The notes: generated by a model not told the origin, from the sequence alone. Positions 1-6,839 are shown, counted from the first letter of the stretch. The stretch: DNA of 17,843 nucleotides from an uncultured Lachnospiraceae bacterium (GCA_902783765.1 CACZSB010000071.1:1-17843); one strand, 5' to 3'. Translations and numbers: made by a program.

Positions 1-1
1 G

Positions 2-616
2 GACGACGGCTCCCGGGACAAAACCTGGCAGCTGATCCGCTCCTTCCACGAAACGGATCCCCTTTGCATCGGCCTGAGGCTAAAGCCCAACGGGGGCCAT
101 CAGAAGGCGGTGATGGCGGGGATCATGGAGGCCCTGGACCGGGCGGATGTGAGCATTTCCATTGATGCGGATCTCCAGGATAATATTTACGCCATGCAGG
201 AGATGATGCGCAAGTATCTGGCGGGGGCCCATATTGTGTGCGGGGTGCGAAACTCCCGGGCCACGGACAGCTTTTTAAAGCGCTTCACTGCCCGGGCCTA
301 TTACTTTTTGATGAATCTGTGCGGGGCCAGGCTCATATTCGATCATGCGGATTACCGCCTGCTGGATCAGGATGCCATGGGGCGGCTTTGCCTGTATCAC
401 GACGATGCCCTCTTTCTTCGGGGGATGGTGACCCGGCTGAATCTTCCCACCGCCACGGTGAAATATGACCGGAACGTTCGCATGGCAGGGGAGAGCAAAT
501 ACACCTTAGCCAAAATGCTGAAGCTGGCCCGGGATGGCTTTGCATGCGGGAAGCTGCGGCCCCGGGACAGCCGCCGGCCCTATGACGAGCGGATTGTAGA
601 AAGATTGGGAGAGTAA
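2..616 (+). CDS. Glycosyltransferase family 2, 5' partial
   Basis: The reading frame is open from base 2, so the N-terminus lies outside the window. The visible 204 residues start at a DDGS motif (nucleotide-sugar and metal binding), followed by NGGHQKA and the DADLQD motif typical of GT-A fold polyprenyl-phosphate glycosyltransferases (GtrB/DPM1-like). Further on come GVRNSRATD, DHADYRLL and GESKY, all usual in this family. Such enzymes normally transfer a sugar from UDP- or GDP-sugar to undecaprenyl phosphate at the inner face of the membrane. Family members usually continue after GESKY with about 100 residues holding two membrane helices. This one ends about 35 residues later in a charged tail (RPYDERIVERLGE) with no hydrophobic segment, so it is probably soluble or peripheral. 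Neither other frame downstream encodes a membrane segment, so a simple frameshift is not apparent. The substrate is unknown. Confidence 0.9.
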   Translation, partial: DDGSRDKTWQLIRSFHETDPLCIGLRLKPNGGHQKAVMAGIMEALDRADVSISIDADLQDNIYAMQEMMRKYLAGAHIVCGVRNSRATDSFLKRFTARAYYFLMNLCGARLIFDHADYRLLDQDAMGRLCLYHDDALFLRGMVTRLNLPTATVKYDRNVRMAGESKYTLAKMLKLARDGFACGKLRPRDSRRPYDERIVERLGE

Positions 617-654
617 AAAAAGCGTAAGATTGTTTTAGGCCTGGCCACAAAAAG

Positions 655-706
655 AAGCGAGTCGCAGAATCCCGGGGATTAGCAGGTGGGATCCGGCGGC
701 TCGCTT
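655..706 (-). terminator. Hairpin terminator downstream of the lyase gene
   Basis: AAGCGAGTCG (655-664) pairs with CGGCTCGCTT (697-706), a 10-bp stem with one G-T pair and a long loop. Read on the minus strand it lies 28 nt after the lyase stop and is followed by TTCTTTTTG, which suits an intrinsic terminator. On the plus strand the T-run is poor, so the converging glycosyltransferase would be terminated only weakly here. Confidence 0.55.
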
Positions 707-733
707 TGCTGACTTTAGAATAACAGGAGATGT

Positions 734-2392
734 TTATTGATCACACAGCTCCTCGGGGGAGGGGGCATAGGGCTCCGCCCAGGCGTGGAAGTGACGCATG
801 GGTAGCTCCCGGCCGAAGGTGATCCGCAGGTTGGGAATGGTATCCCGGTCCCTGTGGAGCTGGGCCGCCGCCGCAATGATATAATCCATATGCTGCTTGG
901 AATACTGGCTCCGGTTGATGGCCAGCCGCACCACATTACAGACCTCTTCCTGCTGCTCCGGGGTCTTTAAATCATATTCCATGGAGAAATCCCCCAGCTC
1001 CGAGCAGCGGATGCCGTAGCGGTGAATCATTTCCAGGGACAGGGCCTGGCCCGCAAAGCTTTCGTGGCCCCGCTTGTAATCGAAGAATTTATCCACATCG
1101 ATATAAACCCCGTGGCCCCCGGCGGGGAGCACCACCGGCACCCCGGCGGCGTGAAGCCCCCGGGCCAGGTAATCACACTGGCTTACCCGCTCGTGCTGGT
1201 ACTCGAAGCGCTGCTCCTCGTATAAGCCCTGGGTCAGAGCCATAATATCGTGGCCGCTCATGGCACCATAGGAATCATTGCCGTAGGCGCAGATCTGTCT
1301 GACCTTCAATAAATGGCCGATATCGGTCTTTACGCTTCCATCTTCATTAAACTCGGAGAAATATTTCCAGAAATAGCCCTTGTCCCGGAAGGCCAGCAGG
1401 CCCCCCATATTGGCATGGCCGTTCTTCTTTAAGGAGGCGCAGACCACATCGAAGTAGGAGAACATCTCCTTGGCGATCTCGGGAATGGACTTATCCCGAT
1501 AGCCCGGCTCGTTCATTTTGATGAAATAACAATTCTCCGCCCAGCGGGCGCCGTCCATCACATAGGGAATCTGGTGCCGGTGAGCGATTTCCGCCACCGC
1601 CCGGATATTGGCCATGGATACGGGCTGGCCGCAAACGGAATTATTGGTCACCGTGGAATAGATCAGGGGCACATTTTCCACCCCCACCGCCTGAAGCAAT
1701 TGGTTCAGTTTATCCAGATCCATATTGCCTTTAAAGGGATTTACAGGATATTCTCCGCCCTCAGGCACCTCAAAAAGCAGCTCCTTGTGGTACAGATTCC
1801 GGGGCACAGAGCCCATCTGCTTGATATTCCCCTCGGTGGTATCGAAGTGGGCATTGGAGGGGATGGTAAAGACCCGCCCCGGATGCCGGGCCGCCAGCAG
1901 GGGCTTGATCACATCAAAGAGCAGGGCCTCGGCGCAGCGTCCCTGGGGCAGAATAAAGGTATTGGGCCGCTCCAGCTGGAAGGCGCCCCCGTTGATAAAG
2001 CCCCCCTGGCAATCCACCAGATAGACTTCGTCCATCATTTTCTGAACATCGTCCTTATCCACCCCGTTCCGGAGATAATTGATCAGGCGTTTTTGCTGAT
2101 CCCCCCGCTCGAACACGTCCCGAAAGGCATCCAGCAGCACATAATAGCCCTTGTTGCGGCCATAGGATTCGTCCCCTAAAAACATGGCGGCCCACTGCAT
2201 GTCCGTCATGGCGGTGGTGCCGGAATCGGAAAGACAGTCGATGGTGAGCATCCCCGCCGGGAAGGCGAATTCGTTGAAATGGACGGATTCTAAGGCCTTC
2301 CAGCGCTGCTCCGCCGTAACCCGGGGCAACTGTCTGGTTACAAAGGTACAGGAACTGGGCGCCTCAACAGGCAAAGGGAAATGGTGATTCAT
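734..2392 (-). CDS. Tryptophanase-family PLP-dependent beta-eliminating lyase
   Basis: The product (552 aa from the ATG at 2392) belongs to the tryptophanase/tyrosine phenol-lyase family. Residue numbers here count from the GTG two codons upstream. Visible motifs are QGRCAE (152-157), TNNSVCGQPVSMAN (251-264), the cofactor-binding MDGARWAENCYF (281-292), the Schiff-base lysine segment SLKKNG (K325 aligned with K270 of E. coli TnaA), and RLAINR plus HMDYII near the C-terminus. Leu468 stands where tyrosine phenol-lyase has its phenol-binding Arg, and MRHF (His536) matches the His typical of tryptophanases, so tryptophan cleavage to indole, pyruvate and ammonia is the best guess. It is about 80 residues longer than TnaA; most of the extra length falls at about 95-148 and 342-370. 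GGAGG followed by five bases precedes the chosen ATG; the upstream GTG overlaps that ribosome binding site. No tryptophan permease gene is adjacent. Confidence 0.88.
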   Translation of the reverse strand: MNHHFPLPVEAPSSCTFVTRQLPRVTAEQRWKALESVHFNEFAFPAGMLTIDCLSDSGTTAMTDMQWAAMFLGDESYGRNKGYYVLLDAFRDVFERGDQQKRLINYLRNGVDKDDVQKMMDEVYLVDCQGGFINGGAFQLERPNTFILPQGRCAEALLFDVIKPLLAARHPGRVFTIPSNAHFDTTEGNIKQMGSVPRNLYHKELLFEVPEGGEYPVNPFKGNMDLDKLNQLLQAVGVENVPLIYSTVTNNSVCGQPVSMANIRAVAEIAHRHQIPYVMDGARWAENCYFIKMNEPGYRDKSIPEIAKEMFSYFDVVCASLKKNGHANMGGLLAFRDKGYFWKYFSEFNEDGSVKTDIGHLLKVRQICAYGNDSYGAMSGHDIMALTQGLYEEQRFEYQHERVSQCDYLARGLHAAGVPVVLPAGGHGVYIDVDKFFDYKRGHESFAGQALSLEMIHRYGIRCSELGDFSMEYDLKTPEQQEEVCNVVRLAINRSQYSKQHMDYIIAAAAQLHRDRDTIPNLRITFGRELPMRHFHAWAEPYAPSPEELCDQ

Positions 2393-2426
2393 GGGCACCT
2401 CCGTTTTTGGTTTTGTTTATGGGGGC

Positions 2427-2455
2427 AGTATAGCATATCCGGAGCCCGGGGAAAA
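2427..2455 (-). promoter_or_regulatory. Extended -10 promoter of the lyase gene
   Basis: On the minus strand TGCTATACT forms an extended -10 (hexamer at 2427-2432, preceded by TGn). Seventeen bases upstream is a weak -35, TTTTCC (2450-2455). Transcription would start near 2420, leaving an untranslated leader of only about 28 nt, too short to hold a TnaC-type leader peptide. Confidence 0.65.
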
Positions 2456-2457
2456 GC

Positions 2458-2486
2458 TTGTTTTGCGCCACGCTCCGTGGTATACT
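2458..2486 (+). promoter_or_regulatory. Extended -10 promoter of the GH3-like lipoprotein gene
   Basis: TTGTTT (2458-2463), a 17-bp spacer and TATACT (2481-2486) preceded by TGG make an extended -10 promoter. It is back to back with the lyase promoter and carries the same TATACTGCC core. The predicted leader is about 23 nt. Confidence 0.65.
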
Positions 2487-2515
2487 GCCATATATCGTGT
2501 ATCGGAGGCCTTTTT

Positions 2516-3778
2516 GTGCTGAAAAAATACAAAATACTGATATTATCTTTTTTCTTGCTCTTCCTTTCCGGCTGTTCCCTGTTTGCGGGAAAAGGCAGCG
2601 GAGAGGATTTGACCCTGCCTGCACTGAGTCAGGGGACGGAAATTCCTCTGGCCAGTGAAAGCAGCGCCGCCCCGGATCAGCCCAGCAATTTGCCCACGGT
2701 AGCAAAGGGGGTGAGTGAGGAGCAGTACCGGGCCTTTATGAACCGGGCGGCGGAAATGACATCGGAGATGGATCTCCGGACCCTGCTTCTCCAATTGATG
2801 GTGCTGACGCCGGAGACGGTGGACGTGAACAAGCCGGTGCTGGAGGCCAAGGGGAATCGTTTGGAGGATTATCCCGTGGCCGGCATCCTGATCCGCTCCC
2901 AAAATGTGGACAATCGGCAGCAGACTGAGACGCTGATTCAGGGGTATCAGGCATCCAGTTCCATTCCCCTCCTGATCTGCGTGGAAGAAGAGGGGGGCCG
3001 TTCCGTCACCACCATGAAAAAGCTGGACAGCACCCCTATCAGCAATATGTTTTCCTATCGGGGGGACGGCCGGGCCCGGGCCTACGAAAACGCCCGGATC
3101 ATGGCGGGGGATATTCGGTCCATCGGTTTTAATGTGGATCTGGCTCCGGTGGCTGATGTGTGGGCCGACCCGGCCAATAAAACCATTGGCGAACGGGCCT
3201 ACAGCGACTCCTACGAGAAGGCGGCGGAGCTGATCTGGGAGGCGGTTCAGGGCTTTTCTTCTCAAAATATAATTTGCTGTCTGAAGCATTTCCCCGGGTC
3301 CGGGCTGGCGCAAAAAGCCAATAAAAAGGACGTGCTGGCGGTGCTGGAGCGGGATTTGGCATCCCTTCAGGCCGAAGAGTTTTTGCCCTTTAAGGCGGGC
3401 ATAGCCGCCGGGGCAGATATGATTATGACAGGGCTTTTAGAGGTCCCGCAGCTGGACTCCGGAAATCTGGTGCCCTTTTCCCATTATGTGGTAACGGAGC
3501 TGCTTCGGGGAGAGCTGGGTTTTGAAGGAGTCATTATCAGCGGGCGGCTGGACGAATTGCTGCCGCTGACAGAATTCACCGCCGGAGAAGCCTGTGTCCG
3601 GGCCCTCCAGGCGGGCCATGATCTGCTGCTTTGTCCGGTGTGCACATCGGAGGAGCTGGAGGCATGCCTGGACTATCTGGAGGCGGCCCTGGAGGCCGAC
3701 CGTCTGTCCCGGCGGCAGCTGGAGGAAAGCGTCCGGCGGGTCCTGGTCATGAAAATGATCCACGGGATTATCGAATAA
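2516..3778 (+). CDS. GH3-fold (NagZ-like) lipoprotein lacking GH3 catalytic residues
   Basis: The start is the GTG at 2516: GGAGG lies seven bases upstream, and the frame then opens with a lipoprotein signal peptide (MLKKYK, hydrophobic core, lipobox LSGC, Cys20). A Ser/Ala/Pro-rich spacer to about residue 65 leads to a glycoside hydrolase family 3 N-terminal-type barrel, seen from EEEGGRS (157-163), FNVDLAPVADV (205-215), IGERAYSD, LKHFPG (256-261) and ELGFEGVII (333-341). Family members hydrolyse beta-N-acetylglucosaminides during cell-wall recycling. Here the loop after KHFPG reads SGLAQKANKK instead of the usual HGDTxxDSH, so the acid/base His/Asp pair is missing. The nucleophile segment, usually ITDDLxM or SDxLxM, reads ISGRLDE, with Gly343 at the Asp position. 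The fold is recognised, but hydrolysis seems unlikely; a surface-anchored binding or scaffold role is inference. Total length is 420 aa. It is probably monocistronic. Confidence 0.85.
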   Translation: MLKKYKILILSFFLLFLSGCSLFAGKGSGEDLTLPALSQGTEIPLASESSAAPDQPSNLPTVAKGVSEEQYRAFMNRAAEMTSEMDLRTLLLQLMVLTPETVDVNKPVLEAKGNRLEDYPVAGILIRSQNVDNRQQTETLIQGYQASSSIPLLICVEEEGGRSVTTMKKLDSTPISNMFSYRGDGRARAYENARIMAGDIRSIGFNVDLAPVADVWADPANKTIGERAYSDSYEKAAELIWEAVQGFSSQNIICCLKHFPGSGLAQKANKKDVLAVLERDLASLQAEEFLPFKAGIAAGADMIMTGLLEVPQLDSGNLVPFSHYVVTELLRGELGFEGVIISGRLDELLPLTEFTAGEACVRALQAGHDLLLCPVCTSEELEACLDYLEAALEADRLSRRQLEESVRRVLVMKMIHGIIE

Positions 3779-3851
3779 TACAGCCAAAATCAGCCAGGGC
3801 ATCCGGCCCGGTTAAGGCATAGAATTGAAGAATCATCCCCAGGGGATTTCT

Positions 3852-3885
3852 AACCGGAGGAGCGCCCTTTCCCTCCGGTTTTTTT
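3852..3885 (+). terminator. Strong intrinsic terminator after the GH3-like gene
   Basis: AACCGGAGG (3852-3860) pairs perfectly with CCTCCGGTT (3872-3880), and seven T residues follow (3879-3885). It isolates the lipoprotein gene from the metal ATPase gene. Confidence 0.93.
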
Positions 3886-3886
3886 A

Positions 3887-3915
3887 TTGACAAAAGCGGA
3901 AGGGCATCGTATACT
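3887..3915 (+). promoter_or_regulatory. Near-consensus promoter of the metal ATPase gene
   Basis: TTGACA (3887-3892), a spacer of exactly 17 bp, then TATACT (3910-3915). The -35 begins two bases after the upstream terminator T-run. A promoter this strong normally needs a repressor if expression is metal-inducible. Confidence 0.9.
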
Positions 3916-3925
3916 GCAGATATCA

Positions 3926-3943
3926 TATAAATACTTGTTCATA
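3926..3943 (+). promoter_or_regulatory. Possible metal-sensor operator (imperfect dyad)
   Basis: TATAAATACTTGTTCATA lies just after the predicted transcription start of the ATPase gene. Its half-sites TATAAATAC and TATGAACAA match at six of nine positions. Such A/T-rich dyads with TGTTCATA-like halves are bound by SmtB/ArsR-type zinc or cadmium sensors. No regulator gene is adjacent, so this is a weak inference. Confidence 0.25.
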
Positions 3944-3969
3944 CGTTTGTTTGAAGGAGGCTTCCTTAA

Positions 3970-6093
3970 ATGGATAATATGCAGGATAGACAGGATCAGC
4001 GCTGTCAGGCCCATGAACGGATCCATGGCCATGATCACGATCATCACCATGAAGGCATCTGGGGGCGGAGGCTGCAAAAGATTCAGGATCATCCCCACGT
4101 CCACAGCCACAATTCCTGCGGCTGCGGCCACGAGCACAGTCACGAACATGGCCATGATGCCTGTGGCTGCGAGCATGACCATGAGCACAGTCATGATTCC
4201 TGCGGCTGCGGCCATGATCACCACCACCATCATCACGAGGGAGATCCGGGTCGGGAACGGCTGGAACTAATTTTGGGAGCCGCCCTCTTTGGGGCTGCCC
4301 TTTTGCTGCATTTTGTGATATTGAGGGAAGAGCGCTACAGCTGGCCCTGCCTTTTGATGCTGGTGGGGGCCTATTTGCTGCTGGGCCATCAGGTTTTGGC
4401 AACATCCTTGAAAAATATAGCAGCAGGAGAGATTTTTGATGAAAACTTCCTGATGAGTATTGCTACCTTAGGGGCCTTTGCCATCGGCGAATATCCCGAG
4501 GCGGTGGGGGTCATGCTCTTTTTCCGCCTGGGGGAAATGTTCGAAGAAAAGGCGGTGGCCAACAGCCGCCGGAAAATATTGGAAGCCGTAAATCTCCGGG
4601 CGGAAACGGTGACTTTGGCGGAGGGGTCAATCATCCCTGCCGGGGAGGCCCGGCCGGGTCAGCGGATTTTGGTAAGCCCCGGCGACCGGATCCCCCTGGA
4701 TGGGACCATCGAGGAAGGGGAAAGCTATTTGGATATGTCGGCCCTGAATGGGGAGCCGGTGCCCTGCCGGGTGGGGCCCGGGGACAGTCTGCTGGCGGGC
4801 TCCGTGAATCTGCGGGGGCTTTTGACCCTCCGAGTGGAAAAGCCCTTATCCGAATCCATGACCAGCCGTATCCTCCGATCCGTGGAGGAGGCCCAGGAGC
4901 AAAAGCCTAAGATAGAGCATTTTATCACCCGTTTTGCCCGGGTCTATACTCCCATCGTGGTGGGTCTGGCCCTCTTTACCGCTCTGGCCATGCCCCTGAT
5001 ACGGGGGGAGGAATTTCTGCCCTGGATCTATACCGCCATCAGCTTTTTGGTTATGAGCTGCCCCTGTGCCTTGGTGGTGAGTGTGCCCCTGGCCTTCTTT
5101 TGCGGCATCGGCACGGCCTCCGGCCGGGGGATCCTCTTTAAAGGCGGGGCCGCCCTGGAGGCCCTGGCACGGGCAAAGGGGGCCATCTTCGATAAAACGG
5201 GCACCCTCACCCGGGGAGAATTTGAGCTCAGTGCCCTGGATTGTGCGGCGGGGCACGAAGAAAACGAACTGCTGGCCCTGGCGGCGGCCTGCGAAAAAAA
5301 CAGCCGTCATCCCATTGGACAAAGCATTGTCCGGGCGGCAAAGGAGCGTGGCCTGACCCTTCCCCCGGCGGAGGAAGTAACGGAATATTCCGGCCGGGGC
5401 ATAGGGGCCCGGGTTAAAGGGGAAAGCCTGTGGCTGGGCAGCCGGGCCTTTTTGCAGGAGCAGCAGATTTCAGTGCCATTTCCTGAGCTCACGGTGGGCA
5501 GCGAGGTTTGTGTGGCCCGGGGGGATCAATGCGCCGGGCGCTTGATTATTTCGGACAGCCTTAAAGAGGATGCCTGGGAGGCCCTGGAGCGCTTAAAAGC
5601 CCAGGGGCTTATACCGGCCATGCTGACAGGAGACCGGGCGGAAAGCGCCGAAAAAATAGCGGCAGAACTGGGGATTACCCAGCTTCGCAGCGCCCTGCTG
5701 CCCCATGAAAAGCTAAAAGCCATGCAGGAGCTGCGGGAGACCCTGGGCCCATGCCTTTTTGTGGGAGACGGTTTAAATGACGCGCCGGTGCTGGCGGGGG
5801 CCGATGTGGGGGCCGCCATGGGCTCCGGGGCCGATGCGGCCCTGGAGGCGGCGGATCTGGTATTTATGAATTCCCATATGCAGGCGGTGCCCGAGGCGGT
5901 AGGCCTGGCCCGCCGCAGTCTGGGAGTGGCCCGGCAGAACGTGATAGTTGCCCTGGCCATAAAAATAGCGGTCATGATTTTAGGTCTCAGCGGCATCTAT
6001 TCCAATATGTGGCTGGCTGTCTTTGCGGATACGGGGGTGCTGGTATTATGTATTCTAAATGCCCTCCGGCTTCTGCGGCGGAGCCGGGTTTAA
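3970..6093 (+). CDS. P1B-type heavy-metal (Zn/Cd/Pb) exporting ATPase with His/Cys-rich N-terminus
   Basis: This membrane pump couples ATP hydrolysis to metal efflux. Visible P-type motifs are the actuator loop ALNGEP (258-263, in place of TGES), the transmembrane metal site SCPCAL (363-368), phosphorylated Asp408 in DKTGTLT, the P1B-specific HP pair (447-448), TGDR (553-556) and GDGLNDAP (599-606). In the last helix pair, Lys665 and ADTGV with Asp687 match the P1B-2 (ZntA/CadA) transport site, so divalent Zn, Cd or Pb is more likely than Cu. There is no N-terminal HMA domain. Instead, residues 1-90 hold 27 His and seven Cys, including three CGC motifs (50-52, 65-67, 78-80) set among HDHEHSH-like strings. 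The start ATG follows GAAGGAGG by nine bases. Total length is 707 aa. It has its own promoter and may be transcribed alone. Confidence 0.95.
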   Translation: MDNMQDRQDQRCQAHERIHGHDHDHHHEGIWGRRLQKIQDHPHVHSHNSCGCGHEHSHEHGHDACGCEHDHEHSHDSCGCGHDHHHHHHEGDPGRERLELILGAALFGAALLLHFVILREERYSWPCLLMLVGAYLLLGHQVLATSLKNIAAGEIFDENFLMSIATLGAFAIGEYPEAVGVMLFFRLGEMFEEKAVANSRRKILEAVNLRAETVTLAEGSIIPAGEARPGQRILVSPGDRIPLDGTIEEGESYLDMSALNGEPVPCRVGPGDSLLAGSVNLRGLLTLRVEKPLSESMTSRILRSVEEAQEQKPKIEHFITRFARVYTPIVVGLALFTALAMPLIRGEEFLPWIYTAISFLVMSCPCALVVSVPLAFFCGIGTASGRGILFKGGAALEALARAKGAIFDKTGTLTRGEFELSALDCAAGHEENELLALAAACEKNSRHPIGQSIVRAAKERGLTLPPAEEVTEYSGRGIGARVKGESLWLGSRAFLQEQQISVPFPELTVGSEVCVARGDQCAGRLIISDSLKEDAWEALERLKAQGLIPAMLTGDRAESAEKIAAELGITQLRSALLPHEKLKAMQELRETLGPCLFVGDGLNDAPVLAGADVGAAMGSGADAALEAADLVFMNSHMQAVPEAVGLARRSLGVARQNVIVALAIKIAVMILGLSGIYSNMWLAVFADTGVLVLCILNALRLLRRSRV
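4112..4214 (+). repeat. In-frame tandem repeats coding the CGC/His metal-binding tail
   Basis: Three imperfect copies of a unit begin at 4112, 4157 and 4196, 15 and 13 codons apart. The first and third share 19 identical bases (4112-4130 and 4196-4214). Each encodes a CGC motif followed by His-Asp/Glu alternation. The repeats probably arose by duplication and could vary in number between strains by slippage. Confidence 0.75.
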
Positions 6094-6130
6094 TTGAGCC
6101 GGAATTAGGCCCGACCCCCCTATACGAAAG

Positions 6131-6177
6131 CCCTGTTTTGTGGCATAATAAGAAAACAGTAGTTTATCAAAACAGGG
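6131..6177 (+). promoter_or_regulatory. Perfect 10-bp inverted repeat flanking the maf promoter and covering its RBS
   Basis: CCCTGTTTTG (6131-6140) and CAAAACAGGG (6168-6177) are perfect inverted copies separated by 27 bases. The left arm lies just upstream of the -10; the right arm includes the first bases of the Shine-Dalgarno sequence AGGGAG (6174-6179). In DNA it could be a repressor operator. In a transcript reading through from the ATPase gene it would form a hairpin that hides the maf ribosome binding site. Confidence 0.55.
6141..6149 (+). promoter_or_regulatory. Extended -10 promoter of maf
   Basis: TGGCATAAT gives a TGn-extended -10 (hexamer 6144-6149). No good -35 is found 16-18 bp upstream. 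Transcription would begin near 6156, about 30 nt before the ATG, excluding the left arm of the inverted repeat from the mRNA. Confidence 0.5.
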
Positions 6178-6186
6178 AGATATCTC

Positions 6187-6756
6187 ATGATTTCAAGAAA
6201 AATCCTTTTAGCCTCCGGCTCTCCCCGGCGCAAAGAATTGATGGCCATGGCGGGGCTGGATTTTACAGTGATGCCCTCGGATGTGCCGGAAATTGTGCCG
6301 GAATCCCTGCCCCAGGAGCTGCGCTCAGCCTTTTTGGCAGAGCTGAAAGCCTCCGCTTTAAGCGTATTTCATCCCAAGGAACTGATTGTGGGCGCAGATA
6401 CCACCGTGCTTTGCGAAGGGAAGCTATTGGGCAAGCCCGGGGACCGGGAAGAGGCGGCGGAAATGCTGCGTTTTCTCTCCGGAAAGGTCCATAAGGTCCT
6501 TACAGGGGTCTCCATTATTTACAATGACGAGGAAGATGCGGAAACCTTCACTTCGGAAACGCTGGTGGAGTTTTATCCCTTAAGTGAAGCGGACATCCAG
6601 GCCTATGTGGCCACCGGAGAGCCCCTGGATAAAGCCGGGGCCTACGGAATTCAGGGCCGGGGCTGTACCCTGGTCAAGCGTATCGAAGGGGATTATTTTA
6701 CCGTGGTGGGCCTGCCCATCGGAGAGCTGGTAAGAAGATTGGAGGCGCACGGGTAG
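6187..6756 (+). CDS. maf: Maf-family nucleoside triphosphate pyrophosphatase (dTTP/UTP type)
   Basis: A cytoplasmic housecleaning enzyme that hydrolyses non-canonical or excess nucleoside triphosphates to monophosphate and pyrophosphate. The 189-aa product has the full family signature: LASGSPRRKEL (8-18), GADTTV (69-74; Asp71 is the expected general base), GKPGDREEA, LSGKVHKVLTGV, the YVATGEPLDKAGAYGIQG block and GDYFTVVGLP near the C-terminus. The EPLDKAGAYGIQG and GLP segments match the YhdE/Maf subgroup acting on dTTP and UTP, not the YceF subgroup acting on 7-methyl-GTP. The start ATG has AGGGAG seven bases upstream. In many bacteria maf neighbours mreB or rod-shape genes; here it lies between a metal ATPase and a peptidase gene. 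Confidence 0.95.
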   Translation: MISRKILLASGSPRRKELMAMAGLDFTVMPSDVPEIVPESLPQELRSAFLAELKASALSVFHPKELIVGADTTVLCEGKLLGKPGDREEAAEMLRFLSGKVHKVLTGVSIIYNDEEDAETFTSETLVEFYPLSEADIQAYVATGEPLDKAGAYGIQGRGCTLVKRIEGDYFTVVGLPIGELVRRLEAHG

Positions 6757-6766
6757 GATGCAAATC

Positions 6767-6820
6767 GCCCTCACCCGCCAGCCTGAAGGCTGAAACCCTC
6801 CCCCGGGTCCGGGGGAGGGC
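6767..6820 (+). repeat. REP-like palindromic intergenic element
   Basis: Outer arms GCCCTC (6767-6772) and GAGGGC (6815-6820) enclose two hairpins. The first is CAGCCT-GA-AGGCTG (6779-6792). The second is a perfect 10-bp stem (6796-6805 with 6810-6819) closed by GGTC. There is no T-run, so it is a poor terminator. Short G+C-rich double hairpins of this style are dispersed between genes in many Clostridia. Only one copy is present here, so calling it a repeat family is inference. Confidence 0.45.
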
Positions 6821-6839
6821 AAGAAAAGGAGTGTATAAT

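Noticed and set aside
2381..2515. Upstream extension of the GH3-like gene to an ATG at 2381
   Set aside because: It would run through the divergent promoter region and bury the lipoprotein signal peptide behind 45 residues; GTG 2516 has a good ribosome binding site and a perfect lipobox context.
3850..4405. Minus-strand frames rich in Met/Val/Ala and in Arg/His opposite the ATPase N-terminus
   Set aside because: They are antisense shadows of the His-codon repeats and of the intergenic terminator; no ribosome binding site or recognisable domain.
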